From: CAVWUA01 sp963758025
GTDB taxonomy: Bacteria > Planctomycetota > Planctomycetia > Isosphaerales > Isosphaeraceae
Assembly: GCA_963758025.1 (NCBI GenBank)
Contig: CAVWUA010000020.1
Coordinates: 87,034-151,033, forward strand
Length of the DNA: 64,000 nt
Direction: 5' to 3'
This document shows, piece after piece, positions 27,156-37,121 of the stretch. A model generated the notes under the pieces. It saw only the letters and a program-made list of their open reading frames with translations. It ran no database searches and was not told the DNA's origin. A program made the translations under genes and the position numbers. The first letter of the stretch is position 1; each line of letters begins with the position of its first letter.

Positions 27156-27908
27156 CTCATTTCCCAAAGAGCGGCCGCATAAAGATCGACTGCCAGAGAC
27201 AGACGTTCGTCTGCAGCGATTTGTTGCGGTTGCGGTAGGGCCAAACTCTCGGCAAGATGTTCAAGAAACCACGATACTGGCATACTGACCGTAACACTCA
27301 CCGAACCGACGCCAAATTCCATGATCCGTAGATGTTCCGGGATCACAACGGCAGGAGAGGGATCTACGTCGCCGTCCAGATGTGTCCAGCCCTTTCGCTC
27401 AAGCATCTCCCCAAAGTTAGGATTCCCGCGAACGTCGACCGGCGGCTCCTTAAGCCGTACCTTCTGCATGGCGCGGCGAGATCTTACGCTCAGCTTCTTT
27501 TTAACAACTAGATGAAGTAGCGCTCCGAGGAGACGTGGGAAAAAAGCCTCTGCCTCCTCAGCCGTCTTAAAGCCAGTGACGCGAAGTAGCTGGATCCCCT
27601 GATTCTCAACTATCTCCGAGTTGTGGTCGCCAAAAGCAACTTCTTTGACGTCTGCCGGCGTCACGGCATGCGTTGGTCCAATCTGGAAAGGCACCTGGAG
27701 TGTGTATCGCTCGTGGCGCGATCCCTCGGAAGCAATTCGGAACCAGAGCAAGGGCATTGTTCTCTTCTCTCGGCCTGACGGGGCGATGAGCGGCCGGGCG
27801 ACAGCGACCTCTCATCGCAGATCGATCTGGAACGTCCCCGATTGGTTATACATTAATGTTTAACCCAGGTTCGGCGTCGCTGCCGTCGGCTCGACCTCCT
27901 TCATTGTT

Positions 27909-28640
27909 TCACCCCGCGAAGGATTGAAACAACAGCATGGTCCCCACCACGATGAGGCCGAGGTGGACGTAGAGGAGAAACGCGCGTCCGTTCATGCGCT
28001 GGTTGGCCGCTCGACCCAGGACGATGGCCACCACGACAGTCGGCAAGGCCGTGAGATAATGGTGAGTTACGGCGGGAGTCCACAGCCCCGTCAGCCAGTA
28101 GCCGCACAGGACCACGAGGCTGGCGGGGAGGAAATAGCCTTGCAGCGTCGCGCGGAAGTGTTGGGGGGACCAGCCGCGCAGGGCGCCGTAAATCACGAGC
28201 GGGGGGCCATTCATGCCGTAGGCGCCTCCCAATATCCCCGCGCCGAAGCCGAAGATCCACGCCAGCCGGTCGTTCTTGAGGGTGGCGTGGCTCCGACGGA
28301 TCAGGGAATAGAGCGAGAAGGCGATGATGACGACGGCGAGGATGGCCTTGACGATCGATTCGGCGGCCACGGTCAACAGCAAGAGGCCCAACGGCGAGCC
28401 GATCAGGGTCGCGAGAAACAACCATCCGGCGCTGCGGAAATGGACGTGGCGCCAGTCTTGCGCGACGACGACCCCCGCGACGGTGATGGAGACCAGGACC
28501 GCCACGGGCGCGGCCACCTCGACCGGCATCCGGAGGGCGAGCAGAGGGACCGCCACCAGGGCTTCGCCGAATCCGAAAGCCGAGCGGATGAACGTGGCGA
28601 GAAAGAGAACTGTCAATACGTGAAGCGACGTCCCATCCAC
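27909..28640 (-). CDS. TauE/SafE-family permease
   Basis: From the GTG at 28640 the protein has 243 residues with about eight hydrophobic segments. The first, LTVLFLATFIRSAFGFGEALVAVPLLAL, and the internal repeat IFGFGAGILGGAYGMNGPPLVIYG carry the two glycine-rich re-entrant motifs of the TauE/SafE (DUF81) family. Members export sulfite, sulfoacetate or similar small anions; the substrate cannot be set here. A TTG 75 bases further upstream (28715) is an alternative start. It follows the helicase pseudogene on the same strand by 90 bases. Confidence 0.9.
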   Translation of the reverse strand: MDGTSLHVLTVLFLATFIRSAFGFGEALVAVPLLALRMPVEVAAPVAVLVSITVAGVVVAQDWRHVHFRSAGWLFLATLIGSPLGLLLLTVAAESIVKAILAVVIIAFSLYSLIRRSHATLKNDRLAWIFGFGAGILGGAYGMNGPPLVIYGALRGWSPQHFRATLQGYFLPASLVVLCGYWLTGLWTPAVTHHYLTALPTVVVAIVLGRAANQRMNGRAFLLYVHLGLIVVGTMLLFQSFAG

Positions 28641-28730
28641 AAGCAGTAACGCGTCCTGAGTGTGTCCAGGGTGGCTCGCGATGCGCCGACCCTGGCCGGC
28701 GGGTGGCCATCGCAACGATTCGGATCGGTC

Positions 28731-31475
28731 TCAGGTCGAGACGATCGCCGCGAGCAGGGGCACGACGGCGTGACGCAGGCCGTGCTGCCGGTCATCGGCG
28801 GAGAGCTGGCGGAGCCCCTGCACCCGCTCGACCTCGCAGCCGGCGAGGGCGTCGTGCAGGGGACCATCGGGCGGGGTCGCGGCGGATGACAGCACCGAGC
28901 AGTCCGCGGATCGCGGCCGCGCGGTCGGTACCGCTCCACTCGCCCCAGGGCCCGAGGCATCGACGTGGTAAGCGTGGAGCGACAGGCCATGCTCCACCCA
29001 CGGCAGAGACTGGGTCCGGAACGTCTGGCGGAGTAGGACCAGGACACCGACCGTCGGCCCCGCCGGGGCCGGCGGCTTGCCGCCTTCCCAGCGGAGGTGG
29101 GCGGCGCCGGTGGTCGTCGCCGTGGTGGCGAATCGCCGCAGGGACTCGGTCACCGGGCCGGCGTTGAGCCCCAGCGGCGTCGCGACCACGCCGTCAGGCC
29201 CGGCGACGGGCATGCCGTCGTGCTCCTGGGCGACGTAGAACTTGCCATTGGCGAGCTTCAGAACGGCCACCGGGAGCTCGGTCGCGACCGGCTGCCGCGT
29301 GCCGTCGGGGCCGTCGAACCGTAGCGAGCGGAAGCCGTCGGCCTCTTCGGCCCCGGCCCACGTGCGGAGGAAAGTCCGCACGTCGTCCCAGGTCGCAAGC
29401 CCGGGGTTCAAGGCCGGATGGCGCGCTGCTGGTCGGCGAACCGTCGGTGGAATTCGTCCCAGGATTGGTAGCCGCGCTGGACCATCTCGGCCAGCCGGCG
29501 CTGCTGCTCGTCGGTCAGGCCGGTGCTCGGGGCATCGACGATGAGGTCGGCGATCTCCTCGGGCGGGATCAGGCACATGACCCGGGAGAACAGGGCATCG
29601 AACTTCTCGGGTTCGACGAGGGAGTAGGTGATCTGCTCCAGCTTCTGGCGGGCGACGCGATAGGCGTCGACCTCGCGGCTGTCCTTGACGACCAGGGTGT
29701 CGACGAGGATCGTCCGGCGCGAGCCGAAGCGGTGGACCCGCCCGACCCGCTGCTCCATCTCCATCGGGTTCCAGGGGACGTCGAGGTGGACCAGCCGACG
29801 GGCGACCTGGAGGTTGATGCCCTCGCCGCCGGCCCGCGACGAGACGAGGTAGCGGGGCCCTGCGGGGCTCGGAACCGCTCGATCTCGCGCCGGCGGGCCT
29901 CGTCGCTCTGGCCGCCGACGATCAGGGCGGGCCGCTCGCCGGTCGTCCGCTCCAGGTAACCGGCCAGGGCCGTCACGGTCTCGATCGGCTGGGCGAACAG
30001 CACGATCTTCTCGTCGCCGGCGTGGTCGAGCACTTGCTCCTTGAGGACCTCCCACTTCTCGTCGCCGGTCGAGGATCAGCCGAAGGCCATCGTGCAGGAG
30101 GGACTCCAGGTCGGGCCCGGCCGCTTCCTGGATCGTCGTCGAGCTCCTCGATGTCCTCGATGTCGGCGTCCCGGCGCTGGCGGTCGATCTCCTTGTGGAT
30201 CCGCTCGAAGAGGCGGTCGACCGGCTCGTCGGGGGGCCCAAGCGGTAGGGCCGGATGGCCGCAAGGCGTCGGCGAGCGCTGGCCGGTCGAGCCAGGTCCA
30301 CCCGGCGCGGATGGCCTGGCGGACGAGGTAGCCGAGCCCGGCCTGCGGGCTGGAGGCGGCCCACTGGAGGGCCTGGGCGCGTCGCCAGCTGGCGCTGCGC
30401 GCTTGGCGGACGAGAGCCCGGCCGGCGATCGGGGTCGAGAAGAATCGTGGATGTGTTCGATCCAGGTCCGGTAGTCGGGGCCGAGGTCGACGACGATCGG
30501 CTGGGCGACCTGCCGGCCGGGGAACAGCGGCTGGTCGTCCCAGTCGCGGACGTCCTCCTTGGTCCGGTAGATAACCCGGCCGGCGAGCCGCGTCAGGCTC
30601 GCCATCGCGCCGGAGCAGGTCCAGAAGGTTCTCGAATCGTAGCCACGCTGCCCTGATGCGGCGTGCCGCTGAGGAAGACGACGCGGCCGCCCGGGGCCTG
30701 CCGCTCGATCAGCTCGCGGACGAGCTTGAACTTCCGGGTCGGGTCGCCGCCGCCCGGCGCCCAGTCGGAGAGGTGGTGGCACTCATCGACGATCAGCACG
30801 TCGCACCGGGTCGCGTTCAGGAGCGACTGGAAGTGCTTCGGGTGGACGGCACGGTGGATGCTGGCGACCAGGAGTTTGTCGTTGAGCCGGCCGTCGACCG
30901 GGGCGAGGCGGTCCACTGGCGGAAGCGGAGGCCCAGCCGATCGAACTCCTAGACGACGTTGGGGACCAGCCGGGCCGGCGCGAGGTAGAGGACGCGCAGG
31001 CGAGGCTTCCGTTCCAGCCAGGACTTGATCAACAGGCCCGCCTCGACCGTCTTGCCGAGTCCGACCTCGTCGGCGATCAGGACGCGGCCGAGGTGCGGTC
31101 GGCGTCGAGGATGTGCCGGACGAGGCTGACCTGATGGGCCAGGGTGCTGACCTCGCGGGCGTCGAGCCGCCGCTGCGGGTCTTCGGCCAGAAGGTAGTAC
31201 GCCCAGAGCCGGGCGAGCGAAGCCCGCGAACGCGCCGTCCACGTCTCTCCGTCGGGGGGATGGCGCAGGGCCTGCGCGGGCGATGGCAGGTGGCGTACAC
31301 GGGCCGAATCAACGTTCGTGAAGATCTGGACCGGCGGTTGTTCCTGGTCCGCCCAGAGGCGGCTGGGGGGGCCGCAGAGGTCGTATTCGACCACCCCCAA
31401 TCTTCCATGCGACGGAGGATGGTCGCGGGGTCGTTGGTCCCCGGTCGGGAGCACGACCGTGTTGGTATGGCTCAT
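28731..31475 (-). pseudogene. SNF2/RapA-type helicase, DrmD-like, multiply frameshifted
   Basis: The ATG at 31475 (MSHTNTVVLPTGDQR) lies 25 bases after the GTPase stop. Read through many frame changes the 915-codon span gives a coherent SNF2-type helicase: LAHQVSLVRHILDADR, RVLIADEVGLGKTVEAGLLI (Walker A), LLVASIHRAVHPKHF, CDVLIVDECHHLSDW (motif II), RVVFLSGTPHQG, IVLFAQPIETVTALAGYL, LVSSRAGGEGINLQ, HLDVPWNPMEMEQRVGRVHR, and a C-terminal domain ending VVPLLAAIVST. The overall plan is like DISARM DrmD and related RapA-like helicases. At least seven indels and an in-frame TAG at 30952 (NVV-stop-EFDRLGLRF, Glu expected) disrupt it, so it is either decayed or badly sequenced. No other DISARM genes are adjacent. 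Confidence 0.8.
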
Positions 31476-31500
31476 CGCTCTGACTCCGCGTCGGGCCAGT

Positions 31501-33953
31501 TCATGCCGCCCGCGTCGGTGGTGCGTCGGACGGCGTCCCGGGGTGTGTTTCGAGAACCGTTTCGATCTCGGCGAGGACCTGACGGCGACGCTGGGCATCG
31601 CTCCGCTTCAGGTACGTCTCGTGGGCATCGACGATCGCGTCCGCGCGGTCTCAAGTGGGTCCGGGTGCTTCTGCAGGATCGCCAGGATCTCCTCCTGAAC
31701 TTTCCGGAAGGCTTCCAGGAGGATTTCCTCCGCCGGCTCGACGGCCACCTCGATGACCTCGGCCGCCAGCTCCTCGAAGAGTTTGAGGATTCGACCTCTC
31801 ACGCCGTCGCCCTCGTGCTCGTTCTTCTTGACAAACTCCTTGCAGCGACGGCGGATCGGAGTCTCGATCTTCTTGACCAGGCGGGAGTTCACCTCCTGCC
31901 GGAGTTGGGCGACCATGAGGCGACCGATCGTCTCCAGGGTCTTCATTTCGGCCTTGATCGCATCACGTTGGGCCTCGACGAGCCGGGGCTGGACCCTGGT
32001 CCCCTGGGTCCTGGCCCACTCGACCACTCGGTCCACCAGCCCGATGCTATCTTCGGCGAACTCCTTGGTCCGGCGGCGAATCTCCTTCAGAATGCACTTG
32101 GCCCAGGCGTCGGCGACCGGCACCTCGAACCGGAGCGCGAAGTCGCCGGGGAGGTCGATCTGGCGGCTGATCCCTGTCACGAATGTCCCCCCCTTCGTGA
32201 CCGTCGCCTGGAGGGTCTTCCAGTGGACATTCGCCAGGTCGCCCAGATAGGCGCGAATCTCCTTATGGGCTATTAAGCTCGACCTGGCCACTTCAGTCCG
32301 GATCACCTGGGGCAGTGTCTCCCGCAAGAATTCCCGGTACGCCCCCTGCCGGTTGTGATACTCGCCGCGCAGGGGCTCGATGAAACCCAGGAACTCCTCC
32401 CGGAGTCGCTCGGCCTCCTCGGTCGCCCGCGTATCCTCCAGCCATTGGGCCTGGATCACCTTGAGAGTCGTGTCGAGCCGCGATTGGAAATCCTGTCGGA
32501 CCTCTTCGAGGCGCTGTGACCTCGGCCTGACGACGCTGGTCGGCCTGCCGCCCAATCATCTCCAGAAGCCCGCGGATATTGCTCTGGTCGGGATCGTCGA
32601 GGAACGAACGGTCGTCGGGGTCGTCGAGGATCGCCTTGGTGTACTCCACGGCCGAGACCGGGTGGACTTTGAGTCGGCCAGGAGATTCTCGATGACCTGG
32701 GCCTGGATTTCCTGGATCTCCCCCGACGACCAGGCCCTCTCGAGCTGTGGCTTCAACTGTGAGAGCACCAGTTTCCGAGACTCTTCGCACGCGTCGATGA
32801 AGAACTCCTGCTTTCGTCCATTCCGGATGCCCGCCTGCCGGGCGGCACGATACCGGGAGCCCGCGATCTCATCGATCCGGACGACGGCTACCGTCAGGCT
32901 AACCGCGTCGTCGGTTGGGCTCTCGGCCGAATAGACGAGCCGATTCAGGAACTCGCTCTCCTGGAGCAGCCGAGCGTCCGCCTCCTGGATGCCCCGGTGG
33001 CCGACGACCAAAACGATGGATCTCGCATGGTCGCGGACCCAGCGGGTCGTCACTTCCTTGTGAATGTCACCGGCGACGCCCAAACCCGGCAGGTCAACGA
33101 GAACAACTCCGTCCGGGAGCGTGTCGGATTCGCACACGACGCGCATCTCCGCGATGAGAGGAGCAAGGAAACCCGTCGCATGGTCCGTGAGTTCCTGCCG
33201 GAACCTTTCGTCGGAGACGGAGCCGACACGATGCCGCTCCCCGGCCGCCAACGCCTCGCGCAGGCGTTCAACGCGCGGTAAATCGTCTTCATTCGGGACG
33301 TTGCCCCACTTCGGCTCCATCCCCAGGACCGCCCTCAAGGAATCAACCAGATAGCCGACTGTGGCCTCACTATCCTGGCGGCCCTTGATGAGTAGTTGGG
33401 CCTGCTTACGCAAGGACTGGGCTCGCGAGAGATCCCCTTGGCCGTCGTCGCCCTGGGCATCTTCAATGTCCTGGATCTCGTCCTGGGTCAGAGAACCGTC
33501 CTTGGGCGGTTCGATTCGCGTGGAACGAACTTCCTGAGACGGCACGGCCGCGATGTTGTCCCGGGCCCCCCAATCCAGGGCAAAGATCAGCTTCCAGATC
33601 GCCCCGCGGGTGTGGTAGCGGACCTGGAAGCCCGGCTCCGAACCGCGGCGGACGCTCAGCGCCTGGGCCGTCAAGGGGCCAATCCCGCCGTTCGGGAGAA
33701 TGCTTTGCCGGCCATCAACCAGGGCGTTGATCAGGGTACTCTTCCCGACTCCCGCCATACCTAGAAAGCAGACTACCAGGTCATCGTCGTAAGCATCGCG
33801 GGTCTTCCTGAGCCGTTCGAGCTCGGCATCGAATCCCTCGACTCGGCCAGCCTTCGCGTCGATCTTATCTAGCCGTTCCAAAAACGGACGGACTTGGTTC
33901 AGATACCATTCTTCGACGGCCTGGACATCCCTGTCGATCGGGGCATGAGTCAT
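31501..33953 (-). CDS. Dynamin-like large GTPase (frameshifts)
   Basis: The ATG at 33953 (MTHAPIDRDVQ) has AAGGTGAG upstream and starts about 817 codons. The G domain is intact: LVVCFLGMAGVGKSTLINAL (G1), an internal Thr-rich switch region, VVLVDLPGLGVAGDIHKEV (G3), and VAVVRIDEIAG at the G4 position. A large insertion (SQEVRSTRIEPPKDG...DIEDAQ) lies between G1 and G3. The C-terminal 400 residues are helical, including VEWARTQGTRVQPRL and EELAAEVIEVAVEPAEEILLEAFRKVQEEI, as in bacterial dynamin-like proteins. Indels near 32670, 32530 and 31640 interrupt the frame; the last restores an end at 31501 (DAPPTRAA). It is directly upstream of the helicase and probably cotranscribed. Membrane or nucleic-acid remodelling is suspected. 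Confidence 0.85.
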
Positions 33954-34785
33954 TTTCTCACCTTCTACAGATCGAATTTCGCCTGATGATACTAAATAGA
34001 GATCGCACATTTTCATTCAATAACATCAGATTACACCGAAATTTTATCATTGGAAACCAATAAATCGGCAGTCTTTCCCCAACCTTTCTTTTTCTTGGAA
34101 TCGTATTCCAAAGAATTTGAAAAAACTAACAGGTGGCGAGGCGTAGGAACTAGTCCGAGCCTAGCTTCGCGAAACCGCGACGGCAAGGGAGGGTCGCCGT
34201 AAAATCGGGAGCGGTCCGGCGACGGAGGAACGCCTCCCCCACTGCCTTGACGGTCATGAGAGTGCCTGAAGGCTCTTTGAGAAGAGCCGCCGCTCGCGCC
34301 CCGGCGGTCGGCGAAAGGGGGCCGAGATCACCCCTGGACTATCGTCCCGGCAACACCGCGGTTCAGGGGGTCAACCCGCCCGCGCTCGGCTCCTCTGAGG
34401 GTGTACAAAAAGGATCTTTCGTCTCCATGTCGGGTGGACATCGTCCACCTGATCCCTTCGCCAAAAAGAGGTGGGCAGTGCCCACTTCACAATTGTCAAA
34501 GAACCCTTCTCGCACACCCTCTCAGGCATATAGGCCTAATGAATTAATTGTCGTAACATAATTATTTAGAGTAAGTTGCGACAAAAACCTCCGCTTGGTT
34601 TGGGTTTGGGTCCCGTGCGCCGACCGAACCCACCTGCCAATCTGACAGCCGGTTGGGGGCGGGACCTCACTCTGGGGAAAGTCTGGGAGGCGCGGCGGCG
34701 GGACGGTACAATGGGGGTGTTGTGAGAGAGGAGGCCGACCCGCCCCACCAACCCGCCTTTGGCACGTGAACTCACCACCCGAGAT
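33954..34785. other. Large intergenic region with nested inverted repeats
   Basis: No gene is convincing in these 832 bases, which separate divergent genes. The part near 34000-34130 is AT-rich and could hold the GTPase promoter. A nested palindromic block at 34391-34526 is listed separately. Confidence 0.5.
34391..34526. repeat. Nested inverted-repeat block
   Basis: Outer arms CTCTGAGGGTGT (about 34393-34404) and ACACCCTCTCAG (34514-34525) enclose two inner hairpins: GGTGGAC-ATC-GTCCACC at 34433-34449 and GTGGGCA-G-TGCCCAC at 34471-34485. The arrangement resembles a small non-autonomous palindromic element or structured RNA. No coding capacity. Confidence 0.55.
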
Positions 34786-35715
34786 ATGGCACGACTGAGC
34801 ATCCTTTGCTTTACCGGTACGTATGCCCTGGCCCTGGTCAGCGAGCTATCCCGGTTCGTCGTCCGTTCCCAGGCCCGCTGGTACGTGACGGTCAGCCTGA
34901 CGGCGCTGGGCTGGCTGGTACACACGGCGTTCCTGGGGAACATCCTCTGGCGGGAGGGGGAGGTCCTGGTCACGACCGTCCGCGAGTCCTTGCTGGTGCT
35001 CTCGTGGATGCTCACGGCGATCAACCTGTACCTGGTCGTGCGGTCGCCGAAGCCGGTGGCGGTCGGGCTGTTCGTCCTGCCGGTGGTCATCGCCCTGGGA
35101 GGGATGGCGGGCCTGATGGACCGTCGCGAGAGCTGGGCCGACTGGGGCGGCTGGGTGACGTTCTGGGGCATCGCGCACGGGATCTTCCTGTTGCTCGGGG
35201 CGGTCTCGACGTGCGTGGCGTTCGTCGCCGGGTTGATGTACCTGACCCAGGCGCACCGGCTCAAGCACAAGCGGCCGCCCCGGTTCGGTCTCGTCTTGCC
35301 GAGCCTGGAGCAGTCCGAACGGATCAACCGGGGGGCGATCACGGTGGCCTTCCCCTTGCTGACCTTCGGCTTCCTGATCGGCATCGGCCTGATCCTGGCG
35401 ACCCGGCGCGGCGGGGGGCCGATGCTCGGCTGGACGGACCCGAAAGTCCTGAGCACGGCCGGCTTGTGGCTGTTCTTCGCCGTCCTGCTGAACGCCCGCT
35501 ACCGGCCGGCGATGCGAGGGCGGCGGGTCATGCTCCTGACGGTCGTGGCCTTCGCGTTTCTGATCTTCACGTGGGTGGGCGTCGGCCTGGTGCTACCGAC
35601 CGAACACGGACAGGGCGTGCCCCCGGCGCCGGGAGGACGTCGCCGTGAGGCTCTTGGCCCTGGGAGTCGATCACCGCTCCGCGCCGACGTCGATCCGCGA
35701 GGCCCTGGCCTTTGA
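34786..35715 (+). CDS. CcsA/HemX-like cytochrome c assembly membrane protein
   Basis: From the ATG at 34786 (TTG at 34759 is the alternative) the protein has about 309 residues with eight hydrophobic helices. The WVTFWGIAHGIFLLLGAVSTCVAF segment with its His and the GLWLFFAVLLNARYRP region match the CcsA/HemX family; members adjacent to hemA are thought to influence haem synthesis or handling. The frame overruns the start of hemA by 71 bases with a Pro/Arg-rich tail that looks non-native, so a missed indel near 35640 is likely. A stop overlapping the hemA start (GTGA at 35645) would give a four-base overlap typical of operons. Confidence 0.85.
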   Translation: MARLSILCFTGTYALALVSELSRFVVRSQARWYVTVSLTALGWLVHTAFLGNILWREGEVLVTTVRESLLVLSWMLTAINLYLVVRSPKPVAVGLFVLPVVIALGGMAGLMDRRESWADWGGWVTFWGIAHGIFLLLGAVSTCVAFVAGLMYLTQAHRLKHKRPPRFGLVLPSLEQSERINRGAITVAFPLLTFGFLIGIGLILATRRGGGPMLGWTDPKVLSTAGLWLFFAVLLNARYRPAMRGRRVMLLTVVAFAFLIFTWVGVGLVLPTEHGQGVPPAPGGRRREALGPGSRSPLRADVDPRGPGL

Positions 35716-36956
35716 AGGCCCCCGGCGCGACGAGGGGCTCGACGCCTTGACGCGGGCCTTTCCCGATAACGAGTTCGTCATCCTCTCGACGTGCAACCGG
35801 GTCGAGCTGTACGCGGCGTCCGTCTCGCCGACGCCGATCCCGGAGGTGGCCGACCTGGCCGATTTCCTCGCCGAGTTCCACGGGCTCTCGTCCGAGGTGC
35901 TCTCCTCGCACCTGGTCGCCCACCACGACGAGGCGGTCGTCGGGCACCTCTTCCGCGTGGCCTCCAGCCTGGAGAGCCTCGTGCTGGGGGAGGGGCAGAT
36001 CCTCGGCCAGGTGCGCGACGCGTACCGCGCGGCCGACGCCCGCAAGGCCGTCGGGCCGATCTTCCACGCCATCTTCCAGCACGCCCTGCGGGTCGGCAAG
36101 AAGGTCCGCGAGGAGACCGGCATGGACCGGGGCAAGCTCTCGGTCGCCAGCGTCGCCGTGGACGTGGCCAGGGGGGTCTTCGACCACTTCCAGGACAAGA
36201 CGGTGCTGGTCATCGGCGCGGGGAAGATGGGAGATTTGACCCTCCAGCACCTGACCGAGCTGAACCCCGGCAAGGTCCTCATCACCAACCGCAACCCCGA
36301 GCGCCGCCGGCCAGGCCGCCACGCGCTGGGGGGGCGAGGCCGTCCCGTTCGACCGGCTCAATCAGGCCCTGATCGACGCCGACATGGTCATCAGCACGAC
36401 GGCCGCCGAGGAACCGATCGTCGTCTATGACCAGTACGCCCGCATCCAGCGTGCCCGGCGGAACCGGCTGTCCCTGATCCTCGACATCGCCGTGCCGCGC
36501 GACTTCGACCCGAAGATCGGCGACCTGGACCAGGTGCACCTGTACAACGTCGATGACCTGAAAAGCCAGGTCGAGCAGAACCTTCAGGGGCGCCGGCAGC
36601 GGATCGACCCGGCCCAGGCGATCATCGAGCGCGAGACGGCCGCCTGCCTGGCCGCGATCCGGCACCAGCGACACGCCGGGGCCTTGCTCCGCCAGCTCGG
36701 TGACTACGCCGACGCCGCCCGGACCCGCGAGCTGGACAAGGTGTACGCCGCCAACCCCGACCTCAGCGAGGACCAGCGCGCGGCGATCGCCCACATGATG
36801 ATGCGGTTCCAGAACCAGCTCCTGCACCACCCGAGGGCCGCCTTGCGCTCGGCGATCGCCTCCGAGAGCGTCGATCCGCATCCCCTGCTCACCGCCGTCC
36901 GCCACCTGTTCGGCCTGGGGGCGTCGGAGGGTTCCAGTGGGAATGGCTCGGCATAG
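35645..36956 (+). CDS. hemA: Glutamyl-tRNA reductase (one frameshift)
   Basis: About 436 residues. The enzyme reduces glutamyl-tRNA to glutamate-1-semialdehyde, the first committed step of the C5 pathway to haem. The start GTG (VRLLALGVDHRSAPTSIRE) is followed by the catalytic STCNRVELY motif (Cys nucleophile), LGEGQILGQVRDAY, RVGKKVREET and the NADPH-binding VLVIGAGKMGDLTLQHL. One extra C near 36305 shifts the frame; removing it restores NPERAGQAATRWGGEAVPFDRL, after which STTAAEEPIV, LILDIAVPRDFDP and the C-terminal dimerisation helices continue to 36956. An essential gene with an indel argues for sequence error. Operonic with the upstream HemX-like gene. Confidence 0.95.
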
Positions 36957-37121
36957 GGTGCGACGCTCGGACGCCTCTCCCTCAACTGGTGAGTCCGAGG
37001 GACGGACCTTATCCGGCTTCGATCGACCATTGACCATCGCCCATCCACCATGCCACCACGCCCCGCCCGACGTCCCGCGACACCCCGCAGACCCGTTCGG
37101 GCGGAGAGTTGCGCGGTCGGG

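Larger units (their letters stand above)
24534..27757 (-). pseudogene. HEPN (ApeA-like) domain gene split by IS5 and IS630 elements
   Basis: Three minus-strand pieces (27757-27156, 26252-25885, 24592-24534) join to exactly 1029 bp, 343 codons, after removal of both elements and one copy each of TGAG and TAA. The 342-residue product starts MPLLWFRIASEGSRHERY; its N-terminal half is a soluble mixed alpha/beta domain of unknown type. The junctions read ALWEM-SRRAQVVSLATSLEALI and TAAAWL-SKAVPAILESL. The C-terminal part is helical and contains YGVRSKLVHDG, the R-x4-H motif of HEPN/Apea-like domains, typical of antiphage or toxin RNases. Both insertions fall in or before the HEPN domain, so the gene is inactive. 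Confidence 0.85.

Noticed and set aside
28731..33953. Complete DISARM system
   Set aside because: Only a DrmD-like helicase is present. No DrmA, DrmB, DrmC or methylase gene lies within the window, and the GTPase is not a DISARM component.
34247..34561. A 104-codon plus-strand frame in the 33.9-34.8 kb gap
   Set aside because: It runs through the nested inverted repeats, has no ribosome-binding site and no recognisable protein features.
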